Shown: positions 47,396-60,640 of the stretch, in pieces
Position numbering within the stretch: the stretch's first letter is position 1
Layout: each line of letters begins with the position of its first letter
Assembly (NCBI RefSeq): GCF_958979055.1
Contig: NC_084899.1
Location: forward strand, 322,501 to 386,500
DNA: 64,000 nt
Reading direction: 5' to 3'
Source of the DNA: Alnus glutinosa
Taxonomy: Eukaryota; Streptophyta; Magnoliopsida; Fagales; Betulaceae
Program-made: the position numbers and the translations under genes
The notes under the pieces: generated by a model
What the model saw: the letters and a program-made list of their open reading frames with translations, nothing else
Databases searched by the model: none
What the model was told of the DNA's origin: nothing

Positions 47396-48957
47396 ACGTT
47401 ATCTCTTCGATCTAATTAAGCATCTAAATAAAGCGGAAAGTAGATTTGCAAGATAATTATATGAGAATAGCTTTTGTAAGGACCTGTCACAAACCAGGTC
47501 CATAAAAAATGAACATATCAAAAAATCACACGAAATCACACGATTGAACCTTCTCTCAAAACCCATCGTGTTTTATTTCTCATCATGTTCTCTTTTTCAG
47601 TCATGACCCACTGCCCACACCGGCCACCACCGAGCCAAGCGTCACCAAACCCCACCACCGGTAAGTTCTTAGATTTATTGTCCTCTCTCTACTTTCTCTC
47701 TCTGCTCTCTCTCCTTAGAAATGGGGAAATCGTTTTGGGACTTCTTGGTTCATGGGAAAATCCCGTCGGAAAATCATGTGGGGTTTCTTGGTTCCTCAAC
47801 CTGCAACCTCAAACCTTCTAGTTCTAGATATTTCTTGGTTTCTCTCTCTTGCGTATCAAACTTTGTGGACTGTGGTCTCAGACTTTTTCGTGGGATTTCT
47901 TGGTTAGAACAGTATGAGCATATATGCTTCAGTTGAGTTTCTTGACAGTGGTGTTTTAGACCACTCACCTGCAATCATTTGTGTGGGGAATCAAAGGTGG
48001 TGGAGCAACATTGGAGGAGACGGCGGTGGGGTTCGGCGGTGCTCAGCTCGGGGATGGCGTGGGCAATGGGTTGGCAGTGGGGCTGTGGGTCATGAATGAA
48101 AAGAAATCACGATGAGGACACTATAGGTTTTGGGAGAAGGTTCAATTGTGTGTTTATGTGTTTATTTGATTTGGTGTAATTTTTTTATTTGTCTAATTTT
48201 TATTGGAAGGCATGAAAAACCAGATTGATGATAGGCTCTTATAAAAGTTATTCTCAAATTACATAGAAGATAGAACATCGCAGAATAACCTATGAAACTG
48301 CCATCTCAAAATTCATTACAAATGATTATCATAACAATTAGATCAGCCATTTACTTGTACATTAAAAAAGAAAAGAAAGAAACTTAAGACAAGGCCAGTA
48401 TTGCAATGTACACTGGTTCAATTGTGGATATCAAGTAGATCGAGCCCTACTTTGTCAAGTCTGATAAAAGTAAAGTCTTTTAACAATGTTAGCAAGAGTA
48501 CTACATGATTAACCCGTCGGTGTAGCTCCATGCTTTCTCTTATCTCGGTCCATAGGGCTATCTGTATTCTCTTGTGACCAGCAGTCCAACCAATTCGATT
48601 GCGCGAGGCCCGGCAACCAACCAAATTTCCTGGTACTCACCAACTGCATGATGTAGCAACAGCCCATAAATACTACAATGAACCTGACAAAGACTATAGT
48701 TTCTATAACATAGTGTTCTATATCCTAATAGTTTATGTCAGCAAAGAGGGGGCCTTCATTGTTATCATGTAGCAAAAAGAAAGGACCTTCATCTACTAAA
48801 TTTTCTTTGTATAATCTTACCTTTCTCTCCCACACACAAGCGCACGGGCACGGGCACGCGCACACACAAATTTCTATTGCTTACAGATAGAAGATACCTT
48901 GGAACCTACATACCTTCAGCATCAAACAGCAGGTTGGAGTAGCCCACCAGGTCTATT
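47396..48957. other. Spacer downstream of KAS II
   Basis: There is no supported gene. 47585-48110 has a more GC-rich stretch with a splice-donor-like CGGTAAGTTC at 47658 and a Gly/Trp-rich frame that I judge non-coding. 48400-48900 probably includes the KAS II 3' UTR (minus strand). A CA/GCAC alternating tract lies at about 48831-48868. Confidence 0.5.
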
Positions 48958-51900
48958 TCACTTGTAAGGAGCAAAAATGATTGATGAGTTGTGACCACCA
49001 AACCCAAATGAGTTAGACAACGCCACTTTAACGTCCAGTCTCTCTTTCTTTGAGCCCACCAGCACATTTGTATCCTGAATTGAAACATTGGCAAACATCA
49101 GATAATACTATGCTTGAAGTTAAATCTTTTGTTTTTATTTTTTATTTATTTGTTTTTATGAATAATGTAAGTGTGCGCGGCCAGGGAGTGTTGAACCAAG
49201 GCTCCCTGGGTTTGCAGTCCATCAGCATAACCAAATTGAAGTTAAATCATCAAAGCTAAGGGACAAACAATGTCATGGAACATCATGATATCAATGAAAA
49301 GTGACAAAAGATGCAGTGAGCAAACACACCACGCCTTCATCTGGGTTTTCCAGGTTGATATTTGGATGAACCCACCCAGTCCGTATTGCCTATATGAAGA
49401 AACACAATAGCATATCAATAAGCAAAAGACTGCAACTTGTTATGTCTGCTTTCTTTAATTGAAATTACACCTACACAAGGACTAAAAAGAACAATTCCTA
49501 TAACCCTTTTCAGAAACTATATGACATTCTATTAGAAGTTTTTTTTCTTTTTTCTTTTTTTTTATAAATATGGTTCTTTGAATTTAAAATCACGATACTG
49601 AAGACATAAATTGTTTACCTGTACTGCTGCAACAGCTTCCACAGCACCAGCTGCTCCCAATAGGTGACCAGTCATAGATTTCGTAGAATTCACTCTTAAC
49701 TGTAGAAAGCATAGATCTTATTAAGTATGGAAATATGGTAATCCTGTCATTTATTTGCAATATGATAATATTAGAACCTGGTGACATAAAGGACAAACAT
49801 TATGCATCCAAGTTACCTCAGGATTCTGGCCGAAACAGTGAATAAGAGCTTGGTACTCTTTCATGTCTCCAGCTGGTGTGGATGTAGCATGTGCATTTAT
49901 ATAATTCACATCCTCCTTAGATACCCCAGAGTGAGCTAACGCCTTTTCTATGCAGAGGATAACACCAGCCCCTGTTTTTGAAGGGATATCAGGGACATGA
50001 ATTACAAATTTTAGCCCAAGATTTTTTTCTTCTCTCTTTTTTTTTTTGTGATGATGAGGAACCCCTCCAAAGCAGGGCCACTTCGTGTACCCACCAACCT
50101 CGGACCCATGTAAAGCAAAGCGCTCAAAAAAGGGTAGTGAACAACATACTTAACTTGAGTGGGGAAAAATAAAAATGCATGCTCGAAAGAAAGTGCTTCT
50201 AGCAATTCTGGATGTACTAAGCCACGATGAATTTTGTATGTATCTTCAAAATACTAATAACTATTTCTGGAAATTTATAAACATAAATTAGGTCAAAACT
50301 ATAGTTCAGATACTAGGAGCTGAAACTTTTAGAATTAAACGATGATAGACATGAACAAAAGTGTCATGTATCAAAATTGGCACAAGTTTTGGACACGAAA
50401 AGTCCTACACGGGGACAAAACTGTAAGCTCAGCCGTGAATCTACCTAAGGAGCCTGCCTCAGCTTCCAATGTGACACAGCCAACTAGAACAGTTACTAAA
50501 TAACTGCATATAGAAATGTTTATGAAACTCACTTATCCATATGACAGTTTATATGTGTATATAATGTAATTTGATCCATCAACTAGGCACCTTGGCATTT
50601 TCAACACAACTAGGTTGCCAATCGTGTGGGTTTGGCCTACTTTTTTTTTTTACAAAGATTACTTTCTTAACAGAGGATATGGTTCCAGATAGTCTAACCG
50701 AGTGGAGCTTTGACAATTACGTGACTTCAGGTTTTATTTGTCCTTCCTGTGCCCTAGGCATTTGTTATCAATATCATGGGTACAAAAAAGCATTTTATGA
50801 TTTGGTTAACTGCAACTCAAATTTCAAGATAGTTAAATTTAAAAAGGAATACGATTTCAGAGCAGAATCATATAAATAATCCAGAACTCAAGAGTTGGTG
50901 CAGGCCATCCGTCCACTGTGCATGTTCACTCAAGATTTTTTTTTTTCTTTTTGGATAAGTCAAAAAAGAAATACAGGTTAGGGTTGAATTTCAGAAAAGA
51001 AAAATTATGAAAGAAAAACGACATTTTCAAGGTTGAATTTCAAGTACCCAAGAGAAGGCACATTACCATCAGGGCGTGGCTCAGTCATGTGATAAGCATC
51101 ACAGGTGAAGCTTCCACCAAGAAATTCTGCATGGATATTTGCACCTCTTCTCTGCCAAAAAAAAAAAAAAAAATCAGCTGATAGAATTTATCACCCAGAA
51201 GAAACATCTTATCACAGGTTATGGAAGGAAGTGACTGAACTTCACTACTTTTTAGCAAGCAAGCATATATAGATAGGAAGATCAGTTCAAGAATAATCAG
51301 AGGCGGTAGCAGTTGAGCATAACACAATGAAAAGTCATCTCATGATTCACTCTTGTAAGTTGATTACCAATGGATATACAGAGGGACAGCAGAAATGCCA
51401 TTGAAAGGGGGTCAAGGTACATAATGGACAACAATCTAAAAGGGAGCGAGCCCCAAGAAGAGCTCACTGGTAAAATGGAAGTGCCTACAGAAATATATTC
51501 AATTTAGGGTGAAAATACCTTAGCATGCTCTAATTCTTCTAAGAGCAAAACCCCAGCTCCTTCTCCCATAACAAATCCATCACGATTCTGTTCATTAACA
51601 AAAATCAGATCTCATGGTAAGTAGTACACATGAAGCTACCAGGATTGAGGTCTCAAATATCTTCCCTCAATCAGCATCGTAGAAATGAATGAAGTAACTT
51701 TGTGAGAATTGCTTAAAATTCATTCGGTAGAGAAGGTCAGATCCAGAACTTCTTAGTTATCAACATAAGAGCTATTGACTACATATAATATCAAGAAATT
51801 ATGAACATAGTTTCCTATTTCTACGAGAAAATAGAACACTAAATCCACATGATCCATAAATCAAAGTTTGTAAACCCTTTGAATCACAACACTTACAATA

Positions 51901-54900
51901 ACTAGTTTCGCTGACAAGAACACAACGTATAGTTGATTCATTCCTATTTTCATTTATTATTTTCATATTTCAAAAAGTATTTTGTAAAAGTTCTGAGATG
52001 TAAACAATGACAAGAAAAAAAGGGAAAAAAAAAAAAAAAGATATGGAAGTAAAAGGACTGTTGATAACATACACTATCCCAAGGGCGCGAAGCTTTTGTT
52101 GGTTCACCGTTCCTCTGGGAAAGTGCTCTGCATGCCACAAAACCTCCCAAGCCTGCATCAACAAGTAGAAAATAGGTTATGTAAACTTCATGCTATTACA
52201 AGTTGGCGAAGGATGAGATGAATTTGATGTAGGGAAAGTAAAAGAGAGATACCAATAGGTATGATTGCTGCATCTGAGCCTCCACAAAGCATTACATCCT
52301 GCACAACAATTTTGGTAAATATTGCAATTTAGATTTTTGGACTTATTTCATTGTTAGTTATTCTTTCCAAGGTTGAACCCCATACAAACTAAAATAATAT
52401 GAGACTCCCACACTTCCATGGCATACACTTACAGCTTCGCCTCTGATGATATGGTTTGCTGCATTCAATATACAAAAGTTGCTTGTAGCACAGGCAGTAG
52501 AAATAGAGTAGTTTGGGCCCATCCATCCCTGTAATTTGATAAGTAAATTAGCCGTTAAAAGGTCAAGTACCAAATTGCAACTCTTATCAGGGTGTATCAT
52601 AAAGTTTAAAAAATATGTATATTAAGTTGACCAGATCCATTGCAAGCATGGCAGAACCCATGTTTGTAGTTGCAAAAGGCACACAGAAAGGATTCATCTT
52701 CTTGTATGAGACCCTTAAAGCTTCAATCGCATCGTTAAAAACCTGTTCAAAACACAAAACACCCAAAACAAGCAGTCAATTCATAATTAATGCTAACTTG
52801 CATAATTAATCTGCTTTCTCATCCCATCTGCAGGTCATGTGGCTTCATGTAAGGCAGTACAATTTGGATTCCATTTCCTGACAGGAACTCATTACAGCCA
52901 GAGAGATACAGAAAACAAGTTTGAAACATGCACCATTCCAATACCAAAGCAAGTAGCAAATGCAAGGACTTGATTTAAATTGCAAATTTCACTGCAGTAG
53001 GAAACCACATAGGCAGCAGACATGACAGCAACTACACAATCTTCAGAATCCTCTTGTTGTCAATCAGATTGCATATTAATCAGTATAAGTTCAGGTTAAC
53101 TTAATATTTTTCAACCATGTTCCATTCTCATCATATATTGTATATCAAACTGCTGAAGGCTTGATGTACCTTCATGCCACCCATTCCTGAGCCAATCAAA
53201 ACTCCACATTTTGTTTTATCTAAAGCATTCATTACATCTTCTGTAATTCCACCATCTGCCAAGGCTTTTTTGCCAGCAGTAAGCATGTAAAGCATAAATT
53301 TGTCCATCCTCTTGGAAAGTTTTGGCGCAATCCATCCATCAGTTGAAAAAGACTTGATCTCTCCAGCAATTCTCTGGAGAAAAAGAATTCTAAGAACAAA
53401 CTGCAGAGCGAGCAGCAGAATAAGAGAGATCTTAAATATGGTTTACCGTTGGAAATTGGGCACAATCAAAAGTCTCGATCTCACTTATGCCACTGACACC
53501 CTCAAGCAAATTATTGTAGAAGACATCTGGCTCGTGACCAAGTGGGGTCACGACACCCATCCCTGTCACAACTACTCGCCTTTGCTTTGTGAGAGGTTTC
53601 TTTCTCGTGGTGACTTCCTCCACAGGTTGCACTGCTACAGCCATGGCTTCCCCTAGAGTATTCATAAATTCACAAAGGTGGTGTGTGTATGTAGTTAGTA
53701 CTCAGCACAAATTTATAATTTCAAAGCTTTATCAAAAAAGATTTATGTATCAAAACAAGAAATACTAACACCTGCGTAAGTGAAGACAAAACCATAAATA
53801 TCAAAATTATGTTGCATATGAAATTCAGTCCATAACCAAAGAACGAATATCTACATTAGGTTGAACAGAAAATTCAGTCCACAACCAAAGAACAAATATC
53901 AACATTAAGGTTTGAATTGAGAGGACTGCTGCAAGCCCTCAACGTCAATGCTACTCAGCCAAGAAAGTAGGAATACGCCAGCAAGCCCAAAAATTAATAA
54001 TCATGTCTGTTGCTAACAATACAACAATCAAGATAAGTGGACTGTTCAAGTAACCAACCCATTCACCAGGGACAGACAGAGAGAGAGCTGCATTATTATA
54101 TGAATTGAAGAATGAAGAGCCACAATACTCTTGCACCTTGCAAATCTAGAACTTCCATTTCATACACGTGCAATAACAGGAACCACCTGAATTTAATTTT
54201 CTTCAGAATACTTGTCAGACATAACATGCCAAAGATAGCCACATGTGTAACTAGAAACAACCTAAGATGTGCGAAACTTTCAATCCTAACTCCAGGTATA
54301 CTCATTTAACTATATATGAAAGAAGAAATGAATGAACCACGTTTCTACAATCAGTTCTCACCAAACAAAAGCACAAATTGAAACATCCCCTGTTAGTATC
54401 AATTTCCCACTTTCCATAGCTTTGGCATGCAAGTAAAATGAAGAACTGCTTTTCCAATAAGCCAAACTGCTCTCTACCAGTAACTGGAGTGGACTGCTAT
54501 CCAATATTATAAATAATTCCAGACTCAATTATTTTAGTTCTTCGTCTTTTCATAGTTCATTATGCAACCAAATGAAGCATGAATAAAACCAAATTTCGAC
54601 ACCACATAAGAAAAACAAGAAACTAAATTAATCAGTCAAATCCACCTCCAAGCGCATAAGAAAGCCCATTAAAATTAAGATATTCGAAGCAAACCCAGAA
54701 AAATACACACACCAGATCAAATAGGAAATGTAACAAATGTCAACAAAATCTCAGATTTCCAATTCAATGAATAATTTTTCTTTTAAAGAGAAAGAACTTA
54801 ATTAGCAGTCACCAATAACAGCTCAAACTAAGTATAGCATCACAGAAAGAAAGAGGATTACCGGAATGGGGTGGTCGACTCAATCGCCTCTGTCTACGAT

Positions 54901-55225
54901 TCAGAGGAACACTCTTGGATCCGAACAGAGAGGAAAATCCCATAGAAGAGAGGCCCTTGGAGCTATAGTACTCATTGCAGGGCTCGAAAGCGAGGCACGT
55001 ACTCATGAGGCCCTGAATGCTGGATCCACAGAGAGAGGAAATCAAGCCCCTCTGGAATTCGGAACTGCATTTGGACGAGACCCTCCTCTTGCGAGCCCAT
55101 TTGGTCGGTCTCTTGCAGGAACCGAGCATGGACGGGCACGTGGGGTGGTCTGCGCCGCACGTGACAGACATGCAAGCAGCGACCAGCCACGTGCAGAGCG
55201 GAGATGTGAAGGACGAAGCAGCCAT
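48958..55225 (-). CDS. KASII: 3-oxoacyl-[acyl-carrier-protein] synthase II (KAS II), chloroplastic
   Basis: KAS II condenses palmitoyl-ACP with malonyl-ACP in plastids to give C18 chains. Exons (minus): 55225-54862, 53652-53447, 53373-53170, 52742-52632, 52528-52433, 52298-52253, 52152-52073, 51587-51519, 51151-51067, 49971-49817, 49699-49619, 49389-49330, 49074-48958; 1674 nt, 557 aa. Every junction keeps frame. The first ~120 residues ([20 protein letters not shown]; later [16 protein letters not shown]) are a KAS II-type transit region. The enzyme core starts [17 protein letters not shown]. The catalytic triad is C308 (STACATSN), H448 (NAHATST) and H484 (GHLLGAAG), with K479 in NSTKS, the spacing expected for FabF-type enzymes. 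The end [18 protein letters not shown] is canonical. The donor of intron 4 is GTCAAC, unusual but phase-consistent. A 9-codon upstream frame (55365-55336) lies in the likely 5' UTR. Confidence 0.96.
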
Positions 55226-56605
55226 GAGAGCGAGCGATGAAGTAGTGGTAGTAGAAGAAGAAAACGAAGAAGACCCAGAAGCTGAAATCGAAAACCCAGA
55301 AGGAAAGAAACGAACTTGGATTGGATTCTGTTAATCTAGGCGAGGAAGAAGATGCAGAGGTTCATGGATGGTGAAGATAGAAATGTGGGAGAGAAAGAGA
55401 GAGGTATAGAGATGGCAGTTGTAGCGCTGATGAACAAACAAAGGGTGAGAAGGAAAAGAAGGGAAAGTGGTATTCGATTTTTTGAGTTTTTGGATTGGGA
55501 AAGCGTTGAAGACGCCAAGTTTTGGGCTATCTGAGTCGTCCTCTGAAGAGAATGCCAAGTGCTCTGTCTCTCTCCATCTCTATTTTTGTTCGACGATATT
55601 ATGAGACACCAGAGTACAATACAAAACCCAAAAAAAAAAAAAAAAATCTTAACAAATACACAAAGGATCTACGACCAGAAATAATTTTAAAAATCATTAG
55701 ATTTTTCTTTTTAAATTATTAATCTGTTAATTAAATGTTGGATTCTATCGCTGGCCCTGGGTGGTGTTGCCAAAGGTTGTCCTGTTTTCGCCATTTTGAG
55801 CGACTACCCTATCACTCTACCAGTTGTCAAAAAGACATTGCTGCCCTGCCCTTGCTGTAGCTATTTTTGATTTATTCTTTCTTCAATAACTAATTTATAA
55901 TAACTTTTAAGAGTACTTCACATTTATTTATCACCACATTTTACACGGATTATGTTAACATAACGTATTTTAAATATATTTTTATGTTAACCTTTTTTTT
56001 TTTTAAAGAAAATAAAGTTATTTAAATTACACATTAATAATCAATCAATATAAAATAAATATCAATAGTACTCTTACTCATCATTCATCAAAGCTTGAAA
56101 GCCTGTAATTGAAGCCCCGTCAATAAATAAAAAATAATTTACACTCTCCCATGGTGGCCTATTAATACCTATCAAAGAGTTGGAAAAAAAATTATATCAA
56201 ATTGATTAATTCTTCTATAATTATTTGGTTATTTGTTAGCACGCCCTCTAACCAACTCAGCTAATATGCGGTTTTCTTCCCACTCCTATTACTTTTAATT
56301 AATAAAATTAGGATGGAATTTTGCATTTTGTCTCTCGGCCACGGCAAGTGGACTCTGTGGATCTCTGGTGTTTGTCTTTTTGTTTTGCCCATGGGCCATG
56401 GGCACCTGGGGGGGATTTTCATATTAATAAGGCGGAACTAGGATTTAAGATTTAGGTGGCTAAAACTATAAAAAGAACAAAATTTAAGAGTAAAATTAAT
56501 TAATTTTAATTTTTTTTAGGATTTTTTTTTTTTTTAGGAGAAACCCCTGGCCTTGGGGGTAGCTCCGCCCCTGATGACAAACAAATAGAAAATTATGCTA
56601 TATTT

Positions 56606-56714
56606 TTTTTTTTTTTTTTTGACATGTCCACACAAGAGGAGGAGAGGGGATTCGAACTAGTGACCTCCACTTCATGAGGTGTATTCCCCAGCCAATTGAG
56701 CTACCCCTTGGGAA
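56606..56714 (-). mobile_element. tRNA-derived SINE with 8-bp target duplication
   Basis: On the minus strand the element begins CCCAAGGGGTAGCTCAATTGG (A box TAGCTCAATTGG) and carries the B box GTTCGAATCCCC preceded by GGAGGTCACTA. It ends in a 3' poly(A) tail, seen as T17 on the plus strand (about 56605-56620). CTATATTT flanks it on both sides (56598-56605 and 56715-56722). The body matches the Au-like plant SINE pattern as I remember it. Confidence 0.85.
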
Positions 56715-58471
56715 CTATATTTGTTAATGCTTCTTATAGCCTTTTTTTTTTTTTTAATTTTTTTTTTTTATAATGTGTTTTAATATGATATCAAAGTAAA
56801 AAATAGTTTTAAGTGTTTTGTTTTTTTGAGTTGTTTGTTAATGCTTTTATTTTAAAAACATAAAACAAATAAGAAAAAAAAAAATTTATCTCTCTTTTAA
56901 TTATTGAATGTAGGGTGTTTTATAGAGGCTTACAATAAGAATTTAAATGAAATTGCAACTCTAAAGGATAATATGTCTATCCTTAAGACTTTTAATCCAA
57001 ATTCTAATAAATAGTATTCATAATCTTAATAAAATTACAAATCATAAATAATAATAATAATGGGATAATAATCTTAGGGTCATGCAATTTCTTCTTTAAT
57101 CTTTATTATCCTGGCGTTGAGAGCTTCTCATATTCATGTGATGTGGGTCCGTACCACCTACAAACGGGTGGTAGTAATAACACCTACAAGTGGATGGTAG
57201 AGCAAATTTTCAACCTCCTGCATCAACGCGCACGTTAAACATTTCACGTCACTAGCCATCATACCCGTGAATCAATATATACTCATTTGAGATGGAGTGA
57301 ATTTTTATTTATTTTTAGATAAATGGAGAGAAATTATTTTATAATTTATATTATATTTTATAGTAAAATAATAATATTTTCTAGATTATTATATGACAAA
57401 AAAATAGAAAGAGACTAAATGTCAATCTTTCTAGTTATATGGCAGTCGTATAGCAGTTTATTAAAATGACATTACTATTTACTATTTAACGGTGTACATG
57501 GTGTCACATTGTTTACAAATTTTTTAAAAAAAACATGACAACATAAAAACCATATACAACATTAAAGACAGAAGAGAATCATGTCATTGTTAAACATTCT
57601 ACGTGAGTAGCTATCAAGTTGGGCACACTCTAGTTTTTACATTTTGTTCACGTTCTTGTTATATAATAACTTAGCGGAGACAGGAGTGTGTGCCACAAAT
57701 TGATGTGTTGCTTGTATATGGAAATGAGTAATGTTATATCGATAATTATTTTATAATTTATTAAAACATGTTAGCGTGTGATTAGAGTCACCGTTAGCTT
57801 AACGAAAAAAGTTTAACACTCTCTAATTACATATTAAAACATGTCAAAAGATTGTTAAAGAGTTTTTCATTTTTTTAGATTAATTTCTGAACCATGTGTT
57901 CCGTGCAGAGAACAACAGGGGGGAACAAAACTGAAATATTATTATTATTATTTTTTTTTTTCTACGGAAACTGAAATATAATATACTAGTAGCTTTGCAC
58001 AGCTCCTAATAAAATATAAATTAATAAGATAAAATCAGGAAGTCCTATTTTCCCGGAGTTTGTTAGTCAGCCAGCACGTGAGTAAATATAATTTAAACAA
58101 ATAAATTTATCATTTCTTATTTATTTTGAAGTTTTTGGTACAATTGGGTATTTTTCTTTTCTTTTTCATTAATTTATTCCGGTAATACTTGCGCAAAAAC
58201 CAAAAAATAGCTAGCAGTTTTGACATTAAGAGAAACAAAAGAAAGGAAAAAGAAAAAAGAAAAAAAAAGAGGTTAAAGATTGCAGTAGGAAGTTAAGAAA
58301 CAATGGAGGACAAACAAACTACCCAACATTTGCAACAACGCAGGAAACGTGAAATCAATAGTTGTTGCGTGTCGTAAGAACCGAAGATCCCAGTAGTTGT
58401 GCTCCTCAAAAATGGATCTTTTTGTCAATGCATTTTATGAGTACTTTTTTTTTTTTTTTTTATTTGAAATG

Positions 58472-58505
<34 letters not shown>

Positions 58506-59820
58506 TATTGGGTGGAGACGAAGTTGACCAACCACATCACCATCATCTAACACTTATTTTGAGGGGATGCGGCCATGCGGGATCAAGGAATAATTCCATG
58601 TCAACTTCCAACCTAAATTTTGGATTCTACAAGATCATGACTAATTTGAGGACTGCATTGGAAAATGGTCGTGCATGACAAAAGGCAATGAACAAGATTA
58701 ACTTGAGTTTCACCTAAATTTGGTCAGCAATTTGATGAAACCATGGTTCAGAATTGGTAATTATTGACATAATTCCAGACTCTGTCCTTGGTTTGTGTTC
58801 CATGTGCTTTTTAGGATTCTCATATATCACTTCCCAATCAATCGATTCCACTATATTATGGTTAACAAATTGATATATATATATATATATATAGTTTCTT
58901 TTTGCTCACTTATCTGCTTGTGCTGCTTAGATCAATTTCAACATTAAATAATGTAAAAAATGCTATATATTAAAAATACATGTTACTGTGGCAACAAAAA
59001 CAAAATCATTTAAAAAGACTTTTTATTCATTTTTTAAGAGACGCTTCTTTTTTACTAAATTAAAAAGACAGTTTTTTACTCAAAGCTTTTCTACGACATA
59101 AAGTGTAAGAACCTCTGATAAAAATATATTCAATTCTCATTGTTAATACTTACTACAATACAAACATCCTCTCCCTAAACGACCACATAAGTCAGCACTT
59201 TCACATGAGAATCCTATGTAATGTGCAATAGAACAGCTCGTATGAGAATGTGTTCAAAATTCACTTATTTGAGTAGGTGTTCAAAAAAAAAATCTGAACA
59301 AATGAAACATTTGTAGACCCTCGCAATAAAGAACCTTAAATGCGTACATGTGCTTTGCACAAATGCAAACACATTGAAAATTTGAAATCATCACGCCCCT
59401 ACAGCCTATTGTATGCAACTTTATAAAATCATAGCCAATAAAATAATTCTACGCAAATTGTCAACGAAAAAAAATATTTGCCCAAATCCGTACTTTGCCC
59501 TCTATTTGCGGGTCCATGCGCTGTTCATGATTTTGATAAATCACTCACAAACCCTAATGACCGTAGCATACCATGCCCAGTCATTATCAACTCAAACTGG
59601 TAAAATTCGCTAAACAAACTGAAAAGAGATCCCCCCTCCTAAACATTTTTCTGAACCAGTTATTCTTTTAGGTACAGGGCACTTTGAAAACTGAAAATAC
59701 TATACATTCAATTGGTAGTTGAGAAGTTGGGAACAGAAGCAAGAAACCTTGTACAAACAGGCGATGAACAGTGGACAAGTCAGAAGAAATATTTGTTGGT
59801 TTTTTTCTTCTTTTTTTTTT

Positions 59821-60640
59821 TTATTTATTTATCAAATGCAACATATAGAATGATATGTCAAGAGAAAGACCCCAATAAAAAGGGCACGTGAAGTGCAGAA
59901 TCCAGAAAGGGAAGTCAGAAATTGGTGACCCAAACTCCCATCTTTTCTCAACCATATTTTCAATTCTCTGTTCGCCCAAACGATACACTTGGCCCATATG
60001 AGTATAAAAAATATCGAAGAGAATGACCTGCAAACCAACTTTCCTTTTCCCACAATCCAACTCCCTTTCAAAGTCTCAACAATCATTCAATTTTGAAGAC
60101 TTTAACGTGGGAAGTTCCAATTGTAGATAAAACATTGGAGCTCCAATAAATATTTCTTCAATCATGACCATTTTAACACTTGAAAGGGAGAGATAAGCCA
60201 GATAATTAAGCTAGGAAAATTAGGCACAACACCTCTCAGGCAGCAACTTACCAAGGCAAACCAGAACGGCCTAACAGCAAGTTTCAACCGAAGAACCCGT
60301 CAGCACCAGCTTGCAGAAGTGGACGACGTTCAGAGGAGAAGACAATAGCCCAGTGGGCTAAATGCCCATGTAATTCCCATGAACCAGGAAAAATAACTAT
60401 TTCCAGACATCCCCTCCCAGGAATTTTTTTGTCTTGTTTTTAATGAAAATTTCCTCCCGGGGTTACACTTTCCACTGGCTCTGGGCTTCAGGATTGCCGA
60501 AATGTTAGCCCCAGTACCCCCACACCGGGTTGCCTAAATCCCTATTGGCGCTAAAAATTGCACATTTCACCGAGTCATGGGCTGTTCATTCAGGAAGTTG
60601 AGCCGCCTTTGCCCACACGGGGGTTATAAGAAACCATATT
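59821..60640 (-). ncRNA. Possible spliced non-coding transcript
   Basis: Read on the minus strand, 60640 to about 60251 is clearly more GC-rich than its surroundings and ends in a good donor, TTGCCTTG|GTAAGTTGC. An acceptor-like GTTGGTTTGCAG|GTC follows near 60030, with about 200 bp of moderately GC-rich DNA behind it. All frames in the first part carry many stops. It could be a lncRNA, an untranslated exon or an old transposon piece. No function can be assigned. Confidence 0.25.

Noticed and set aside
50571-50879. 102-codon plus-strand frame
   Set aside because: It lies inside KAS II intron 9, antisense, with no conserved features.
56637-56712. Possible tRNA gene (A and B boxes on the minus strand)
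   Set aside because: It cannot fold as a full cloverleaf, has a poly(A) tail and an 8-bp target duplication, so it is a SINE.
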